Shown: positions 28,672 to 36,886 of the stretch, one piece after another
Numbering within the stretch: position 1 is the stretch's first letter
How the letters are laid out: each line of letters starts with the position of its first letter
NCBI RefSeq assembly: GCF_000426545.1
Contig: NZ_AUFO01000001.1
Coordinates: forward strand, 62,001-126,000
From: Paenibacillus massiliensis subsp. panacisoli DSM 21345
GTDB lineage: Bacteria; Bacillota; Bacilli; Paenibacillales; Paenibacillaceae
Direction: 5' to 3'
Length of the DNA stretch: 64,000 bases
Translations under genes and position numbers: made by a program
Notes under the pieces: generated by a model
Seen by the model: only the letters and a program-made list of their open reading frames with translations
What the model was told of the DNA's origin: nothing
The model's database searches: none

Positions 28672-29118
28672 ATGGAAAATAACAATCCGGTTGTAGTGAG
28701 CCCTGCCCAAGGCTCCATGCCAACTAACATTAATGCCCCGATGCCGGGAGCGACATCTCCAGCTACGGCTGAGAAGGATGATGCCAAGGGGTTGTGCAAG
28801 AAGCACATGCACCGCTATGTATGCGTGTGGACGAGAGATGGCGGGATTCACGATGGAATTGTGGAGCATGTCGACGATGAGAATCTCTATCTCGCCGTGC
28901 CCGTAGGTGGTGAAAATGCAAATATGCCCTATGAATCAACAAACATGGCGCCAAGCATGCATGGAGGCTGTGGTTGTGGGTGTGGCGGTGGAATGCGTGC
29001 CTTCGGCTACCCGGGGTTTGGCTTTGGTGGCCCATTCGGATATGGCAGACGCCGCTTCCGGCAGCTTGTGCTGCCATTGTATGTGCTGACTGCCATAAGC
29101 CTATTGCCTTACTATTGA
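28672..29118 (+). CDS. Uncharacterised protein with Cys/Gly cluster and hydrophobic C-terminus
   Basis: I do not recognise this 148-residue protein. ATG 28672 is preferred because GAGGAGG lies 10 bases upstream; an ATG at 28663 is only one base from it. An Asn/Pro/Ala-rich N-terminus (about 1-40) is followed by a compact segment, KKHMHRYVCVWTRDGGIHDGIVEHVDDENLYLAV, that reads like a small Sm- or SH3-like beta barrel. Then comes GGCGCGCGGG, a Gly/Phe/Tyr/Arg stretch and a hydrophobic end (LVLPLYVLTAISLLPYY). The Gly/Tyr/Cys composition resembles spore-coat or surface proteins, but this is inference. It stands alone between terminator-like hairpins. Confidence 0.72.
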   Translation: MENNNPVVVSPAQGSMPTNINAPMPGATSPATAEKDDAKGLCKKHMHRYVCVWTRDGGIHDGIVEHVDDENLYLAVPVGGENANMPYESTNMAPSMHGGCGCGCGGGMRAFGYPGFGFGGPFGYGRRRFRQLVLPLYVLTAISLLPYY

Positions 29119-29157
29119 TGCTGATATTTTAAGCGCAACGATATCGTGGAAGCGTGA

Positions 29158-29182
29158 GCCCGCTCTGTTTATACAGGCGGGT
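29158..29182 (+). terminator. Hairpin after the Cys/Gly-rich gene, weak terminator
   Basis: GCCCGC (29158-29163) pairs with GCGGGT (29177-29182) with an inner CTG/CAG extension. The tail is only modestly T-rich. Confidence 0.45.
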
Positions 29183-29266
29183 CCTTCACTTGGGTTTTAT
29201 TGGACGGGCCTGCTCTATTTCCGGTATGATAGCTATAGAATGATTTTGATATTAGGAGGCAGACGG

Positions 29267-29626
29267 ATGGATTGCTTGTTTTGTAAAATTGTTGAAGGTA
29301 CAATTCCGAGCAAAAAAGTAATGGAGACAGACAATGTGGTTGTATTTCATGACATTCAGCCAGCAGCTCCAGTGCACGTGTTGATTATTCCGAAGAAGCA
29401 TATTGCTTCTATGAACGAGGTAACAAATGAAGATCTGGCGCTGATTGGCGACATGCACAGCGTAGCACAGCAGGTAGCACGTGAGCTTGGTGTGGAGCAA
29501 TCAGGATACCGGTTGATTAATAACTGTGGTCCGGACAGCGGACAGGCAGTACACCATATTCACTACCATCTTCTGGGTGGGGCAAAGCTTGGTGCACTGA
29601 CGGGAATCTCGGATTCACACGCTTAG
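29267..29626 (+). CDS. HIT-family protein (histidine triad nucleotide-binding, Hint-like)
   Basis: This 119-residue HIT-domain protein carries the catalytic triad H97-I-H99-Y-H101 just before LLGG. The N-terminal CLFCKIVEGTIPSKKV and the VFHDIQPAAPVHVLIIPKKHI block are typical of Hint/HinT-type nucleoside phosphoramidate hydrolases such as B. subtilis Hit. ATG 29267 follows ATTAGGAGGC; the longer in-frame start would overrun that site. The two cysteines CxxC near the N-terminus could bind zinc, as in some relatives. It lies about 100 bp upstream of the rpsU promoter and is likely its own unit. Confidence 0.93.
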   Translation: MDCLFCKIVEGTIPSKKVMETDNVVVFHDIQPAAPVHVLIIPKKHIASMNEVTNEDLALIGDMHSVAQQVARELGVEQSGYRLINNCGPDSGQAVHHIHYHLLGGAKLGALTGISDSHA

Positions 29627-29727
29627 TTACGCCCTCCATACGCTTAATAATTGGGCTTGAAAGGAAGGGCATGAATGCGTTCTTGAATATGTTCTGGGGT
29701 GCATTCAAAATCTATTTACAGTTAAGG

Positions 29728-29757
29728 TTGACACGGGACAAAATTTTCACCTATAAT
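29728..29757 (+). promoter_or_regulatory. Strong sigma-A promoter of rpsU-yqeY
   Basis: A perfect TTGACA (29728-29733) and perfect TATAAT (29752-29757) are separated by 18 bp, about 60 bp upstream of the rpsU start. Upstream (29627-29727) are imperfect hairpins, GCCCTCC/GGAAGGGC and GAATGC/GCATTC, without T-runs. Confidence 0.85.
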
Positions 29758-29816
29758 GAGGTGTGATGAACCGTGTTATTGCTCTTGGACGGTCTGGTCG
29801 GAGGGAGGGAAAACTG

Positions 29817-29990
29817 GTGTCTGAAACTAAAGTTCGCAAAAACGAGACAATTGATGCTGCACTTCGTCGCTTTAAACGTTCCATCGCTAAAGATGGCGTA
29901 TTGGCTGAGGTGAAGAAACGCAAGCATTATGAAAAGCCAAGCGTAAAGCGCAAGAAAAAGTCCGAGGCTGCTCGTAAGAGAAAGTTCTAG
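29817..29990 (+). CDS. rpsU: 30S ribosomal protein S21
   Basis: S21 is a small basic protein of the 30S subunit located near the anti-Shine-Dalgarno helix. From GTG 29817 the product is 57 residues, the exact length of B. subtilis S21, with the conserved [12 protein letters not shown] and the C-terminal [20 protein letters not shown] block. A GGAGGGAGG ribosome site precedes the GTG by about 7 bases. An upstream in-frame ATG at 29763 would add 18 unsupported residues. A strong promoter lies just upstream and yqeY follows after 15 bp. Confidence 0.97.
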   Translation: MSETKVRKNETIDAALRRFKRSIAKDGVLAEVKKRKHYEKPSVKRKKKSEAARKRKF

Positions 29991-30005
29991 GAGGAGCTAA
30001 ATACC

Positions 30006-30449
30006 ATGCATTTGAGCGAACGATTGAACGAAGATATGAAGCAGGCGATGAAGAGTAAGGACAAGTTCAAACTCTCCACCATTCGAATGGTTCGTTCTAC
30101 GATCAAAAATCTTGAAATAGATTTGAAACGTGATCTGGATGACAACGAAGTGCTTGATATTCTGAGTCGTGAGATCAAACAACGGAAAGATGCCCTCCAA
30201 GAATTTGAAAAAGCTGGCCGTGACGAGCTTGCGGAAAGTACCAAAGCAGAAATCGAGATTCTTGTTCAATATCTCCCTACGCAGCTTACCGAAGAAGAAA
30301 TTAAAGTTATTGTACAGCAGACCATCCAGGAAACCGGTGCTTCTTCGAAAGCCGATATGGGTAAATTAATGGCCGCCTTGATGCCTAAGGTAAAGGGGCG
30401 CGCGGACGGTAAACTCGTGAACCAATCGGTTCAACAATTTCTGCAATAA
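30006..30449 (+). CDS. yqeY: GatB/YqeY domain-containing protein
   Basis: This is a 147-residue, mostly helical protein of the YqeY family, related to the tail domain of the tRNA amidotransferase subunit GatB. Its own role is not established. Recognisable blocks are MKSKDKFKLSTIRMVRSTIKNLEID, EIKQRKDALQEFEKAGR and the C-terminal PKVKGRADGKLVNQSVQQFL. ATG 30006 follows CTAGGAGGAG. It is co-transcribed with rpsU, as in B. subtilis, and closed by a strong terminator. A tRNA-binding function in aminoacyl-tRNA quality control is plausible from the homology but unproven. Confidence 0.94.
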   Translation: MHLSERLNEDMKQAMKSKDKFKLSTIRMVRSTIKNLEIDLKRDLDDNEVLDILSREIKQRKDALQEFEKAGRDELAESTKAEIEILVQYLPTQLTEEEIKVIVQQTIQETGASSKADMGKLMAALMPKVKGRADGKLVNQSVQQFLQ

Positions 30450-30461
30450 TTTAAAGAAGCT

Positions 30462-30494
30462 AAACACTCCCTCGAACCTGAGGGGGTGTTTTTT
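30462..30494 (+). terminator. Terminator of rpsU-yqeY
   Basis: AAACACTCCCTC (30462-30473) pairs with GAGGGGGTGTTT (30480-30491, one G:T pair) across the loop GAACCT, followed by TTTT. Confidence 0.92.
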
Positions 30495-30761
30495 CTATGC
30501 GTACATACATGTATACACCGCTGAAGTGTACTTTATGACACTGACGTTTGCGCTTACTAACAACGACATAAATATCATCCAACCGGTGAGGAATAGCTCA
30601 ACTAGAGGGTAATAAAAAGTAAGTATCGTATTGGATGGATTGGAGAGCACGTGCTATGGGCTGAGCCTTGAGCTACCCTACAAATGCTGTTGCAGAACAA
30701 GTTCTAATCTGGCCTGCTCAGACAAGGTGTGACATGAGCGGTAGGCGAAGTGTCGACTTTT

Positions 30762-30787
30762 TGAAACCTGAATGCGTTTGCTGCGTA
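30762..30787 (+). promoter_or_regulatory. Sigma-W-type ECF promoter of nfeD-floA operon
   Basis: TGAAAC (30762-30767) and CGTA (30784-30787) are separated by exactly 16 bp, the B. subtilis sigma-W consensus and spacing. B. subtilis yqeZ-floA-yqfB is a known sigma-W operon. It lies about 140 bp upstream of nfeD. The rest of the 30495-30927 gap shows no gene. Confidence 0.75.
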
Positions 30788-30927
30788 AAAATGTGCATGG
30801 CAGATCCCAAGAGTGAATGTTACTAGAGTGAAGCATTATTCAGTGAGATACATTTTGGGATTTGCGTAATGTTCAGGTGAAAAATCTGGTAAGCTGTATA
30901 TACTAGGTGGGAAAGGAGGTAGAAAGA

Positions 30928-32301
30928 ATGGCTAGGTTCAACCAACGGAAGCTATTCAGGCTGAGCTTGTCTTTTCTAATGCTAGGTATCCTGCTGATGT
31001 CCGCCTTCATGGTGCAGCCAGCGGCTGCTACGGAAGAACGCGCTGAGACGGGGGCAGTCTATGTACTCCCCGTAAAACAGACGATTGAGCAGGGGCTAGA
31101 GAACGTGTTGAAGCGTGGATTCAGTGAAGCTGTAGTATCCAAGGCTGGGTTGATTGTATTAGAGATTAATACGCCTGGCGGGCGGGTCGACACTGCAGAA
31201 CGAATTAGTGAATTGATTCAGGGCAGCGAGATTCCCGTGGTAGCCTATATACAGGGCAATGCCGCATCGGCAGGCAGTTACATAGCCCTTAGCGCAGACA
31301 AGATTGTCATGAAGCCGGGCAGTATGATTGGAGCGGCTGCGCTGGTCGATGGGCTGGGGAATCATATTGATGATCCTAAGCTGATTGCAGCGTGGAAGAG
31401 TGATATGGCCTCTGTAGCTGAAGCGAATGGACGCAATCCGCAGATAGCTGAGGGCATGGTCGATACCAAGATCGAAGTTCGCATGGATGAGATCGGCAAG
31501 GTCAAGCAACAAGGCGAGATTATTGCCTTGACCAGCGAAGAGGCCCTGAAGACGGGTTATGCGGATCACATTGCCTCGTCAAGACAGGAAGTCATTGAGT
31601 GGATGGGATACGGAACCGACGATGTCTTCGAGGTGAACAAGACTCCCTTGGAGCGGTTCGCGGAATTTTTGACCAATCCTTGGGTACAAGTGCTGTTGTT
31701 GTTCCTTGGTATTGCTGGTGTGGTAATTGAACTCCTGGTACCAGGCTTTGGTGTGCCAGGAATTGTGGGCATCGTCGCCTTTGGCTTGTACTTCTTCGGT
31801 AATTATGCGGCTGGCTTTGCAGGCTACGAGACATGGCTGTTGTTCATCATTGGTCTGGTGCTGTTGATGATTGAGATATTCGTGCCAAGCTACGGGATTC
31901 TCGGGTTGCTGGGCTCCATCAGCTTGATTACAGGAGTGGTACGCGCTGCCTATGATACATCGCATGCACTCTTATCATTAGGTATTGCAACAGCTGCTGC
32001 GTCGGTAATCATTGTGATCGTGGCGATTGCCTTTAAGGACCGCGGGGTATGGAATAAATTTATACTTAGTGAGAACCTGACAGCCGATCGTGGTTATTCA
32101 TCGGTCACGAATCGTGACGCGCTTACGGGCAAGACAGGTAGCAGTCTTACTCCCCTGCGTCCATCAGGTACAGTGAGTATTGATGGTGAGCGTTTTGATG
32201 TGGTGACTGAAGGTGGCTTTATTGAAGCGAACAAACCGATCGTCGTCATTAAAGTGGAGGGAGGCCGAGTTGTCGTTGCTGAGGTGACAGATTCGGTCTA
32301 G
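30928..32301 (+). CDS. NfeD-family membrane serine protease (YqeZ-like)
   Basis: The 457-residue protein starts at ATG 30928 behind AAAGGAGG. It has an N-terminal signal or anchor (residues about 8-30, ending in VQPAAA). An extracytoplasmic ClpP/SppA-like domain follows, with the NAASAGSY motif whose Ser (S114) is the likely nucleophile. About four or five transmembrane helices (about 245-370) come next, then a soluble OB-fold NfeD domain at the C-terminus (LTGKTGSSLTPLRPSGTVSIDG). NfeD proteins are encoded with flotillins and thought to act in membrane-domain quality control. It is the first gene of the sigma-W-type unit with floA. Confidence 0.93.
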   Translation: MARFNQRKLFRLSLSFLMLGILLMSAFMVQPAAATEERAETGAVYVLPVKQTIEQGLENVLKRGFSEAVVSKAGLIVLEINTPGGRVDTAERISELIQGSEIPVVAYIQGNAASAGSYIALSADKIVMKPGSMIGAAALVDGLGNHIDDPKLIAAWKSDMASVAEANGRNPQIAEGMVDTKIEVRMDEIGKVKQQGEIIALTSEEALKTGYADHIASSRQEVIEWMGYGTDDVFEVNKTPLERFAEFLTNPWVQVLLLFLGIAGVVIELLVPGFGVPGIVGIVAFGLYFFGNYAAGFAGYETWLLFIIGLVLLMIEIFVPSYGILGLLGSISLITGVVRAAYDTSHALLSLGIATAAASVIIVIVAIAFKDRGVWNKFILSENLTADRGYSSVTNRDALTGKTGSSLTPLRPSGTVSIDGERFDVVTEGGFIEANKPIVVIKVEGGRVVVAEVTDSV

Positions 32302-32400
32302 TCTAAGCAGGGCGGATGCTGGATGATTGTATAGACTCTGGCTGAATTCCAAGCGGTGAGGCTTCAAAAAATACGTATTTATACTTGGAGGATGATCGAA

Positions 32401-33405
32401 TTGTTCGAAGGTGGATTCATCGGAGTATTGCTGATCGCTGTGCTGGCGATTATTGTCCTTAGTGTCTTCTTTAGCTTTTTCCCGGTTATGCTGTGGATTT
32501 CCGCATTGGCTTCGGGTGTAAAGATCGGAATCATTACGCTGGTTGCGATGCGATTGCGCCGGGTTACGCCAAGCCGGATTGTTAATCCTCTGATCAAGGC
32601 AACTAAAGCAGGCCTTGGTCTCAATATTAATCAACTGGAAAGTCACTTTTTGGCGGGTGGTAATGTAGACCGTGTCGTAAATGCTCTAATTGCTGCACAG
32701 CGTGCTAACATTCCATTGGAATTCGAACGCGCAGCAGCTATCGATCTGGCTGGTCGTGACGTACTACAAGCTGTCCAAATGAGTGTTAACCCACGTGTTA
32801 TCGAGACGCCTATTGTCTCCGCAGTTGCCAAGGATGGTATCGAGGTTAAGGTAAGAGCTCGTGTTACCGTGCGCGCGAATATTGATCGTCTCGTCGGTGG
32901 TGCGGGTGAAGAGACCATTATTGCTCGTGTTGGGGAAGGGATTGTAAGTACAAATGGTTCCTCTGACTCTCACAAGGATGTACTGGAGAATCCGGATCTG
33001 ATCTCGCGTACAGTGTTGTCCAAGGGTCTTGATGCGGGTACAGCGTTCGAGATTCTGTCTATTGATATTGCTGATGTGGATGTAGGTAAAAATATCGGTG
33101 CCTTCCTGCAGACAGAGCAGGCTGAGGCTGACAAACGGATTGCGCAGGCGAAGGCGGAAGAACGTCGTGCGATGGCTGTAGCACAAGAGCAGGAAATGAA
33201 GGCTCGCGTCGTAGAGATGCGCGCGCGCGTTGTAGAATCCGAGTCCCAGGTACCACTTGCTATGGCGGAAGCGCTGCGTAGCGGGAATATCGGTGTCATG
33301 GATTATATCAATATGCAAAATCTTGAGGCAGATACGCAAATGCGTGAAGCACTTGGTAAGCCTAGTGATAACTCCGACAGAGATTCATCGGACAATAACA
33401 GATGA
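32401..33405 (+). CDS. floA: Flotillin-like protein FloA
   Basis: FloA is a membrane scaffold of the SPFH family that organises functional membrane microdomains. I choose TTG 32401, which lies 9 bases after GGAGG; an ATG at 32392 abuts the ribosome site. This gives 334 residues, close to B. subtilis FloA (331). It has an N-terminal membrane hairpin (about 5-35) and highly conserved blocks such as [20 protein letters not shown] and [17 protein letters not shown] Glu/Ala-rich C-terminal coiled coil with [19 protein letters not shown] follows. It sits between nfeD and an acidic membrane protein. Confidence 0.96.
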   Translation: MFEGGFIGVLLIAVLAIIVLSVFFSFFPVMLWISALASGVKIGIITLVAMRLRRVTPSRIVNPLIKATKAGLGLNINQLESHFLAGGNVDRVVNALIAAQRANIPLEFERAAAIDLAGRDVLQAVQMSVNPRVIETPIVSAVAKDGIEVKVRARVTVRANIDRLVGGAGEETIIARVGEGIVSTNGSSDSHKDVLENPDLISRTVLSKGLDAGTAFEILSIDIADVDVGKNIGAFLQTEQAEADKRIAQAKAEERRAMAVAQEQEMKARVVEMRARVVESESQVPLAMAEALRSGNIGVMDYINMQNLEADTQMREALGKPSDNSDRDSSDNNR

Positions 33406-33438
33406 TTGCAGCGGATACCGTAAGTGAGGCGGTGAATC

Positions 33439-34047
33439 ATGAACCTGATAGGCTGGATATTTGATAATTTTTATATTGTGGCAGCAATTCTCTTCGGATT
33501 GTTCTCGCTTCTTGGTCGAGCAACCAAATCTACACAGCAGCCAACTAGACCAGCTCAGCCGTCGCCTTCTCACGCCGATCCCAATGACCCGCAGACAGGT
33601 CGAGGGTACGGGGAGGATCGTAGATATGACCCGGATGAAGATGACGGGTATGATCCTTCCTGGGACGATGACGATGATGAAGATGACTATGATGAGTACG
33701 AGCGTGAGAATGATCAGAAGCGCAGACAGCTGAATGAACGCACGGACACGGGTTCTACTCAACGGGATACGTTATCCATGGGTCGTCATAATGGCGAGGC
33801 TAGCACTCTGGATGAGCGTTTGCGCAGAATGGAGGAAGAGCGAGCACGTTTGAATGAGCGATTGAATCGGATTTCAAGCACCAATCTCTTTGAACCGGCA
33901 GAGGAACTATCGGAGTCTGCAAGCAGTGGCAGCAAATTTCGTCGAATGTCTGCAGACGATGTCAGACAAGGGATCATTTGGTCCGAAATATTGTCACCTC
34001 CAAAGTCGAAGCGCAGATCCACGCGTTATCGTCGCAACATGCTCTAG
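33439..34047 (+). CDS. Uncharacterised acidic membrane protein, third gene of the flotillin operon
   Basis: The 202-residue product is not a family I can name. A single N-terminal transmembrane helix (about 4-26, MNLIGWIFDNFYIVAAILFGLF) is followed by a Pro/Thr/Gln linker. An extremely acidic, Asp-rich stretch (about 62-92) comes next, then a Glu/Arg-rich coiled-coil (about 120-145, LDERLRRMEEERARLNERL). The basic C-terminal motif SADDVRQGIIWSEILSPPKS ends the protein. ATG 33439 follows GTGAGGCGG. Only 33 bp separate it from floA and a strong terminator follows, so it belongs to the same transcript, the position of yqfB in B. subtilis. A flotillin-partner role is inferred. Confidence 0.8.
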   Translation: MNLIGWIFDNFYIVAAILFGLFSLLGRATKSTQQPTRPAQPSPSHADPNDPQTGRGYGEDRRYDPDEDDGYDPSWDDDDDEDDYDEYERENDQKRRQLNERTDTGSTQRDTLSMGRHNGEASTLDERLRRMEEERARLNERLNRISSTNLFEPAEELSESASSGSKFRRMSADDVRQGIIWSEILSPPKSKRRSTRYRRNML

Positions 34048-34238
34048 ATTAATCCTGTTCTAAAGCTACAATTCCCACAAAATTGCGAACTGATGACGGC
34101 TACCGCTCATAAGCTAGTGCTCAAGCATGCTCTATTAAGCACGAGTGAAGCCGTTGAGCTGATGTAAAATAGGACGTTAAGCGGTGCATGGAATCGAACT
34201 GCATTGAACTGCATACGATCACATTGTGTTAGTATCTG

Positions 34239-34275
34239 AAAAGCTGTATGTCTCTTGAAGACATACAGCTTTTTT
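34239..34275 (+). terminator. Terminator of the nfeD-floA operon
   Basis: AAAAGCTGTATGTCT (34239-34253) pairs perfectly with AGACATACAGCTTTT around a 3-5-nt loop and ends in a T-run. The gap 34048-34409 otherwise contains only the short ORF described next. Confidence 0.92.
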
Positions 34276-34317
34276 GCGTACACCTTACATAAAAAATACC
34301 GTCTGTGAATAGGGTGT

Positions 34318-34410
34318 ATGGAAGGGGACTATGATGCCTGGGTGCCCTTCATAGCGCGATCAAGCAACTACAGCATCGTGCGGCAGTACAGGAAGGGGGA
34401 GGCTGCTTAA
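34318..34410 (+). CDS. Possible 30-codon ORF overlapping the yqfC start
   Basis: ATG 34318 opens a 30-residue frame (MEGDYDAWVPFIARSSNYSI and on) whose TAA shares its last base with the yqfC ATG (TAATG). The yqfC ribosome site GGGGGAGG lies inside its last codons, an arrangement suited to translational coupling. Its own ribosome site (AGGGTG, 2 bases from the ATG) is badly spaced, so it may not be translated. Confidence 0.3.
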   Translation: MEGDYDAWVPFIARSSNYSIVRQYRKGEAA

Positions 34411-34703
34411 TGGCCCGATTCAGCCGCAGGCTGCGGAAATGGACCAGTGAGGCTCTGGATTTGCCTCAGGACATTCTTTTGGATATGCCCCGCGTCATCT
34501 TAATTGGCAGCAGGCAGCTGTATATCGAGAATCACAAGGGCCTGATGGATTTCACATCTGAGCACCTGCTGCTGGCGCATGCTTACGGGAAGCTGAGAAT
34601 CGAGGGCAGGGAGCTTGTGATCACCTCTATTTTGCCAGAAGAGATAAGTATAGAGGGTGAGATTATCCATATACGCATGGAGAGAACGGGGGATGAACCT
34701 TGA
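34410..34703 (+). CDS. yqfC: Sporulation protein YqfC
   Basis: YqfC is a small protein of spore-formers, made in the mother cell in B. subtilis and adjacent to YqfD there. The 97-residue product matches the family in length and in its repeated strand pattern (LDLPQDILLDMPRVILIG, LYIENHKGLMDF and GKLRIEGRELVITSIL). ATG 34410 follows GGGGGAGG. Its TGA overlaps the TTG start of yqfD, so the pair is coupled. I could not identify a convincing sigma-E promoter in the upstream gap. Confidence 0.9.
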   Translation: MARFSRRLRKWTSEALDLPQDILLDMPRVILIGSRQLYIENHKGLMDFTSEHLLLAHAYGKLRIEGRELVITSILPEEISIEGEIIHIRMERTGDEP

Positions 34704-35893
34704 AGAATTCAACCTTAACCTGGATTCAAGGCCATGTTCGACTTGTAGTCAAGGGAGAACGAATTGCTGAATTGGTGAATCTGCTGACCGTGCAGGGCAT
34801 ACATGTGTGGGATGTAGTTTCCTTAGGTGAGCAAATGACCAGCATGAGGGTACTTCTGCCGGATTTCTTTCGGCTTCGTCCCCTTTTGAAGCGGACAGGC
34901 TCCCGTATGCATGTATATGAACGCAGGGGGCTTCCGTTTCAACTGTCACGCCTGGGTAGGAGGGCTTTTTTTGCAGCAGGTGTGGGTATATTTATTCTGG
35001 TGCTGGTATTGATGAGCTCGTTAGTGTGGGATGTGGAGGTAAGGGGCAATGATCGGCTTACAGTGGACCGGGTGCTGCAGGCTGCCAAGAGCGAAGGTCT
35101 GTACCCTTATCAATGGAAATTCCGGCTCATGAGCCAGGACAAGCTGTCTCAGGCCCTTATGCGCAGACTACCCGACACCTCATGGGTGGGGGTGGAAATT
35201 CGTGGTACGGAGGTCATTATTCAGATCGTGGAAGCCGAGAAGCCTGAACCGACGAAGCTTCTTAGTCCACGTCATTTAATTAGCAAGGCAGATGCAGTAA
35301 TTACCGAGATCTATGCAGAGCAGGGCAGACCTGTGGTTAGTCGGAACACACGTGTCAAGAAGGGCGACATTCTGATCTCCGGCATGATCGGCGACGAGCA
35401 GCACGCCCAGATGGTGGTAGCCAAGGGTGAGGTCAAGGGCATGGTATGGCATGAATATGAGATCGAGATTCCTCTTGTGCAGCATAGAAAGAGCTATACA
35501 GGGAACAGTTATGATAAACTGTATCTGGTGCTCGGGAATCGTGCCATCCAGATGTGGGGTTATGGCCAGAAGCCATATGCTGCTTATGAAACCGTAACGG
35601 AGCATAATCCGCTTACATGGAGAGATCTTCGCTTGCCCGTCGGATGGATGACTGAACGCGTTATGGAGTCGCAGAAGGCCACTCATGTAGTGAGTGAGAC
35701 AGAGGCTAAGATTAGCGGTATAGAACATGCCAAAAAGCAGATTTTAGCCAAATATGGCAAAGGAACTGAAATTTTAGGACAAAAAATTTTGCATGAGAAG
35801 AGAGAGAATGGTAAAGTTTATATGAAAGTATTATTTGAAGTTGAGCAGTATATCACGGAAGAGCTTCCGATAGTTTATAACCAAGGAGATTGA
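34700..35893 (+). CDS. yqfD: Sporulation protein YqfD
   Basis: YqfD is a membrane-anchored sporulation protein, required for efficient sporulation in B. subtilis and related to the SpoIV/SpoVT-era mother-cell set. The 397-residue protein has an N-terminal cytoplasmic region and one transmembrane helix (about 90-112, AAGVGIFILVLVLMSSLVW). A large outer domain follows, with LMRRLPDTSWVGVEIRGTEVIIQIVEA and VSRNTRVKKGDILISG (biotinyl-like hairpin). The start is TTG 34700, overlapping the yqfC stop, with GGGGGATG as ribosome site. It is followed after 6 bp by phoH. Confidence 0.92.
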   Translation: MKNSTLTWIQGHVRLVVKGERIAELVNLLTVQGIHVWDVVSLGEQMTSMRVLLPDFFRLRPLLKRTGSRMHVYERRGLPFQLSRLGRRAFFAAGVGIFILVLVLMSSLVWDVEVRGNDRLTVDRVLQAAKSEGLYPYQWKFRLMSQDKLSQALMRRLPDTSWVGVEIRGTEVIIQIVEAEKPEPTKLLSPRHLISKADAVITEIYAEQGRPVVSRNTRVKKGDILISGMIGDEQHAQMVVAKGEVKGMVWHEYEIEIPLVQHRKSYTGNSYDKLYLVLGNRAIQMWGYGQKPYAAYETVTEHNPLTWRDLRLPVGWMTERVMESQKATHVVSETEAKISGIEHAKKQILAKYGKGTEILGQKILHEKRENGKVYMKVLFEVEQYITEELPIVYNQGD

Positions 35894-35899
35894 GGATAT

Positions 35900-36871
35900 T
35901 TGGCTGAACAACAAGGCAGCATACGCATTGCACTTCACAATGCGGGGGAGGGGCAATCGCTCTTCGGACCGCAGGATTCGTTTCTGAAGATAATTGAAGG
36001 CGTTACGACAGCCAAGATTGATTCGCGCGAGCAGGAGATTGCGATTTATGGCGGAGTGCGCGAGGTTGAGATGCTGGGGCAGCTCTTTGATGTGCTGTTG
36101 CAGTTGATTCGTAACGGCTATGTACTGACTGAACGTGATATGTTGTATGCAGTTGAACTGGCAAAGGATCATCGTGCCGATCAATTGTTGGACTTGTTCA
36201 AGGGCGAGATTACGAGCACGTTCCGCGGCAAGCCCATCCGCGTCAAGACGATCGGGCAGAAGCATTATGTCACGACGATCAAGAAGCGGGATGTAGTATT
36301 CGGGATCGGCCCTGCCGGAACGGGCAAGACGTATCTGGCTGTAGTGCTCGCTGTGGCTGCTCTGAAGGAAGGCTCCGTCAAGAGAATCGTGCTTACACGG
36401 CCTGCTGTTGAGGCGGGTGAGAATCTAGGCTTCTTGCCAGGTGATCTGCAGGAGAAGGTCGATCCGTATCTGAGACCGCTGTATGATGCGTTATATGATG
36501 TGATGGGACCGGATCAGACGGCCAAGGCACTAGAACGCGGACTGATCGAGATTGCGCCGCTGGCCTATATGCGTGGTCGTACATTGGATGACTCCTTTAT
36601 CATTTTGGATGAAGCACAGAATACGACGCCGGAGCAAATGAAGATGTTCCTGACCCGTCTTGGGTTTGGGTCCAAAATGGTCATAACCGGGGATGTAACG
36701 CAAATCGATTTGCCTCGGGGCAAAAAATCTGGTCTGGTGGAGGCAAAGTCCATCCTTAGCGGAATTGAAGAGATTGGTTTCGTACAATTCGCGGAGGAGG
36801 ATGTGGTACGGCATTCTCTAGTGCAGAAAATCATCGTGGCCTATGACCGTGCTGTTGAAAATCAAGTATAG
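35900..36871 (+). CDS. phoH: PhoH-family ATPase
   Basis: This PhoH/PhoL-type P-loop protein has 323 residues. Walker A is GPAGTGKT (K143) and Walker B is IILDEAQN (D237-E238). The preceding motif VKTIGQKHYVTTIKKRDVVFGIG and the later LTRLGFGSKMVITGDVTQIDLP are signature blocks. PhoH-like proteins in this operon are linked to ribosome and RNA metabolism with YbeY, although the exact reaction is not known. TTG 35900 is the start, with AAGGAG about 13 bases and GAGG 5 bases upstream. It is followed by pgpH, as in B. subtilis yqfE-yqfF. Confidence 0.95.
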   Translation: MAEQQGSIRIALHNAGEGQSLFGPQDSFLKIIEGVTTAKIDSREQEIAIYGGVREVEMLGQLFDVLLQLIRNGYVLTERDMLYAVELAKDHRADQLLDLFKGEITSTFRGKPIRVKTIGQKHYVTTIKKRDVVFGIGPAGTGKTYLAVVLAVAALKEGSVKRIVLTRPAVEAGENLGFLPGDLQEKVDPYLRPLYDALYDVMGPDQTAKALERGLIEIAPLAYMRGRTLDDSFIILDEAQNTTPEQMKMFLTRLGFGSKMVITGDVTQIDLPRGKKSGLVEAKSILSGIEEIGFVQFAEEDVVRHSLVQKIIVAYDRAVENQV

Positions 36872-36886
36872 AGAGGGATTGTTTTA

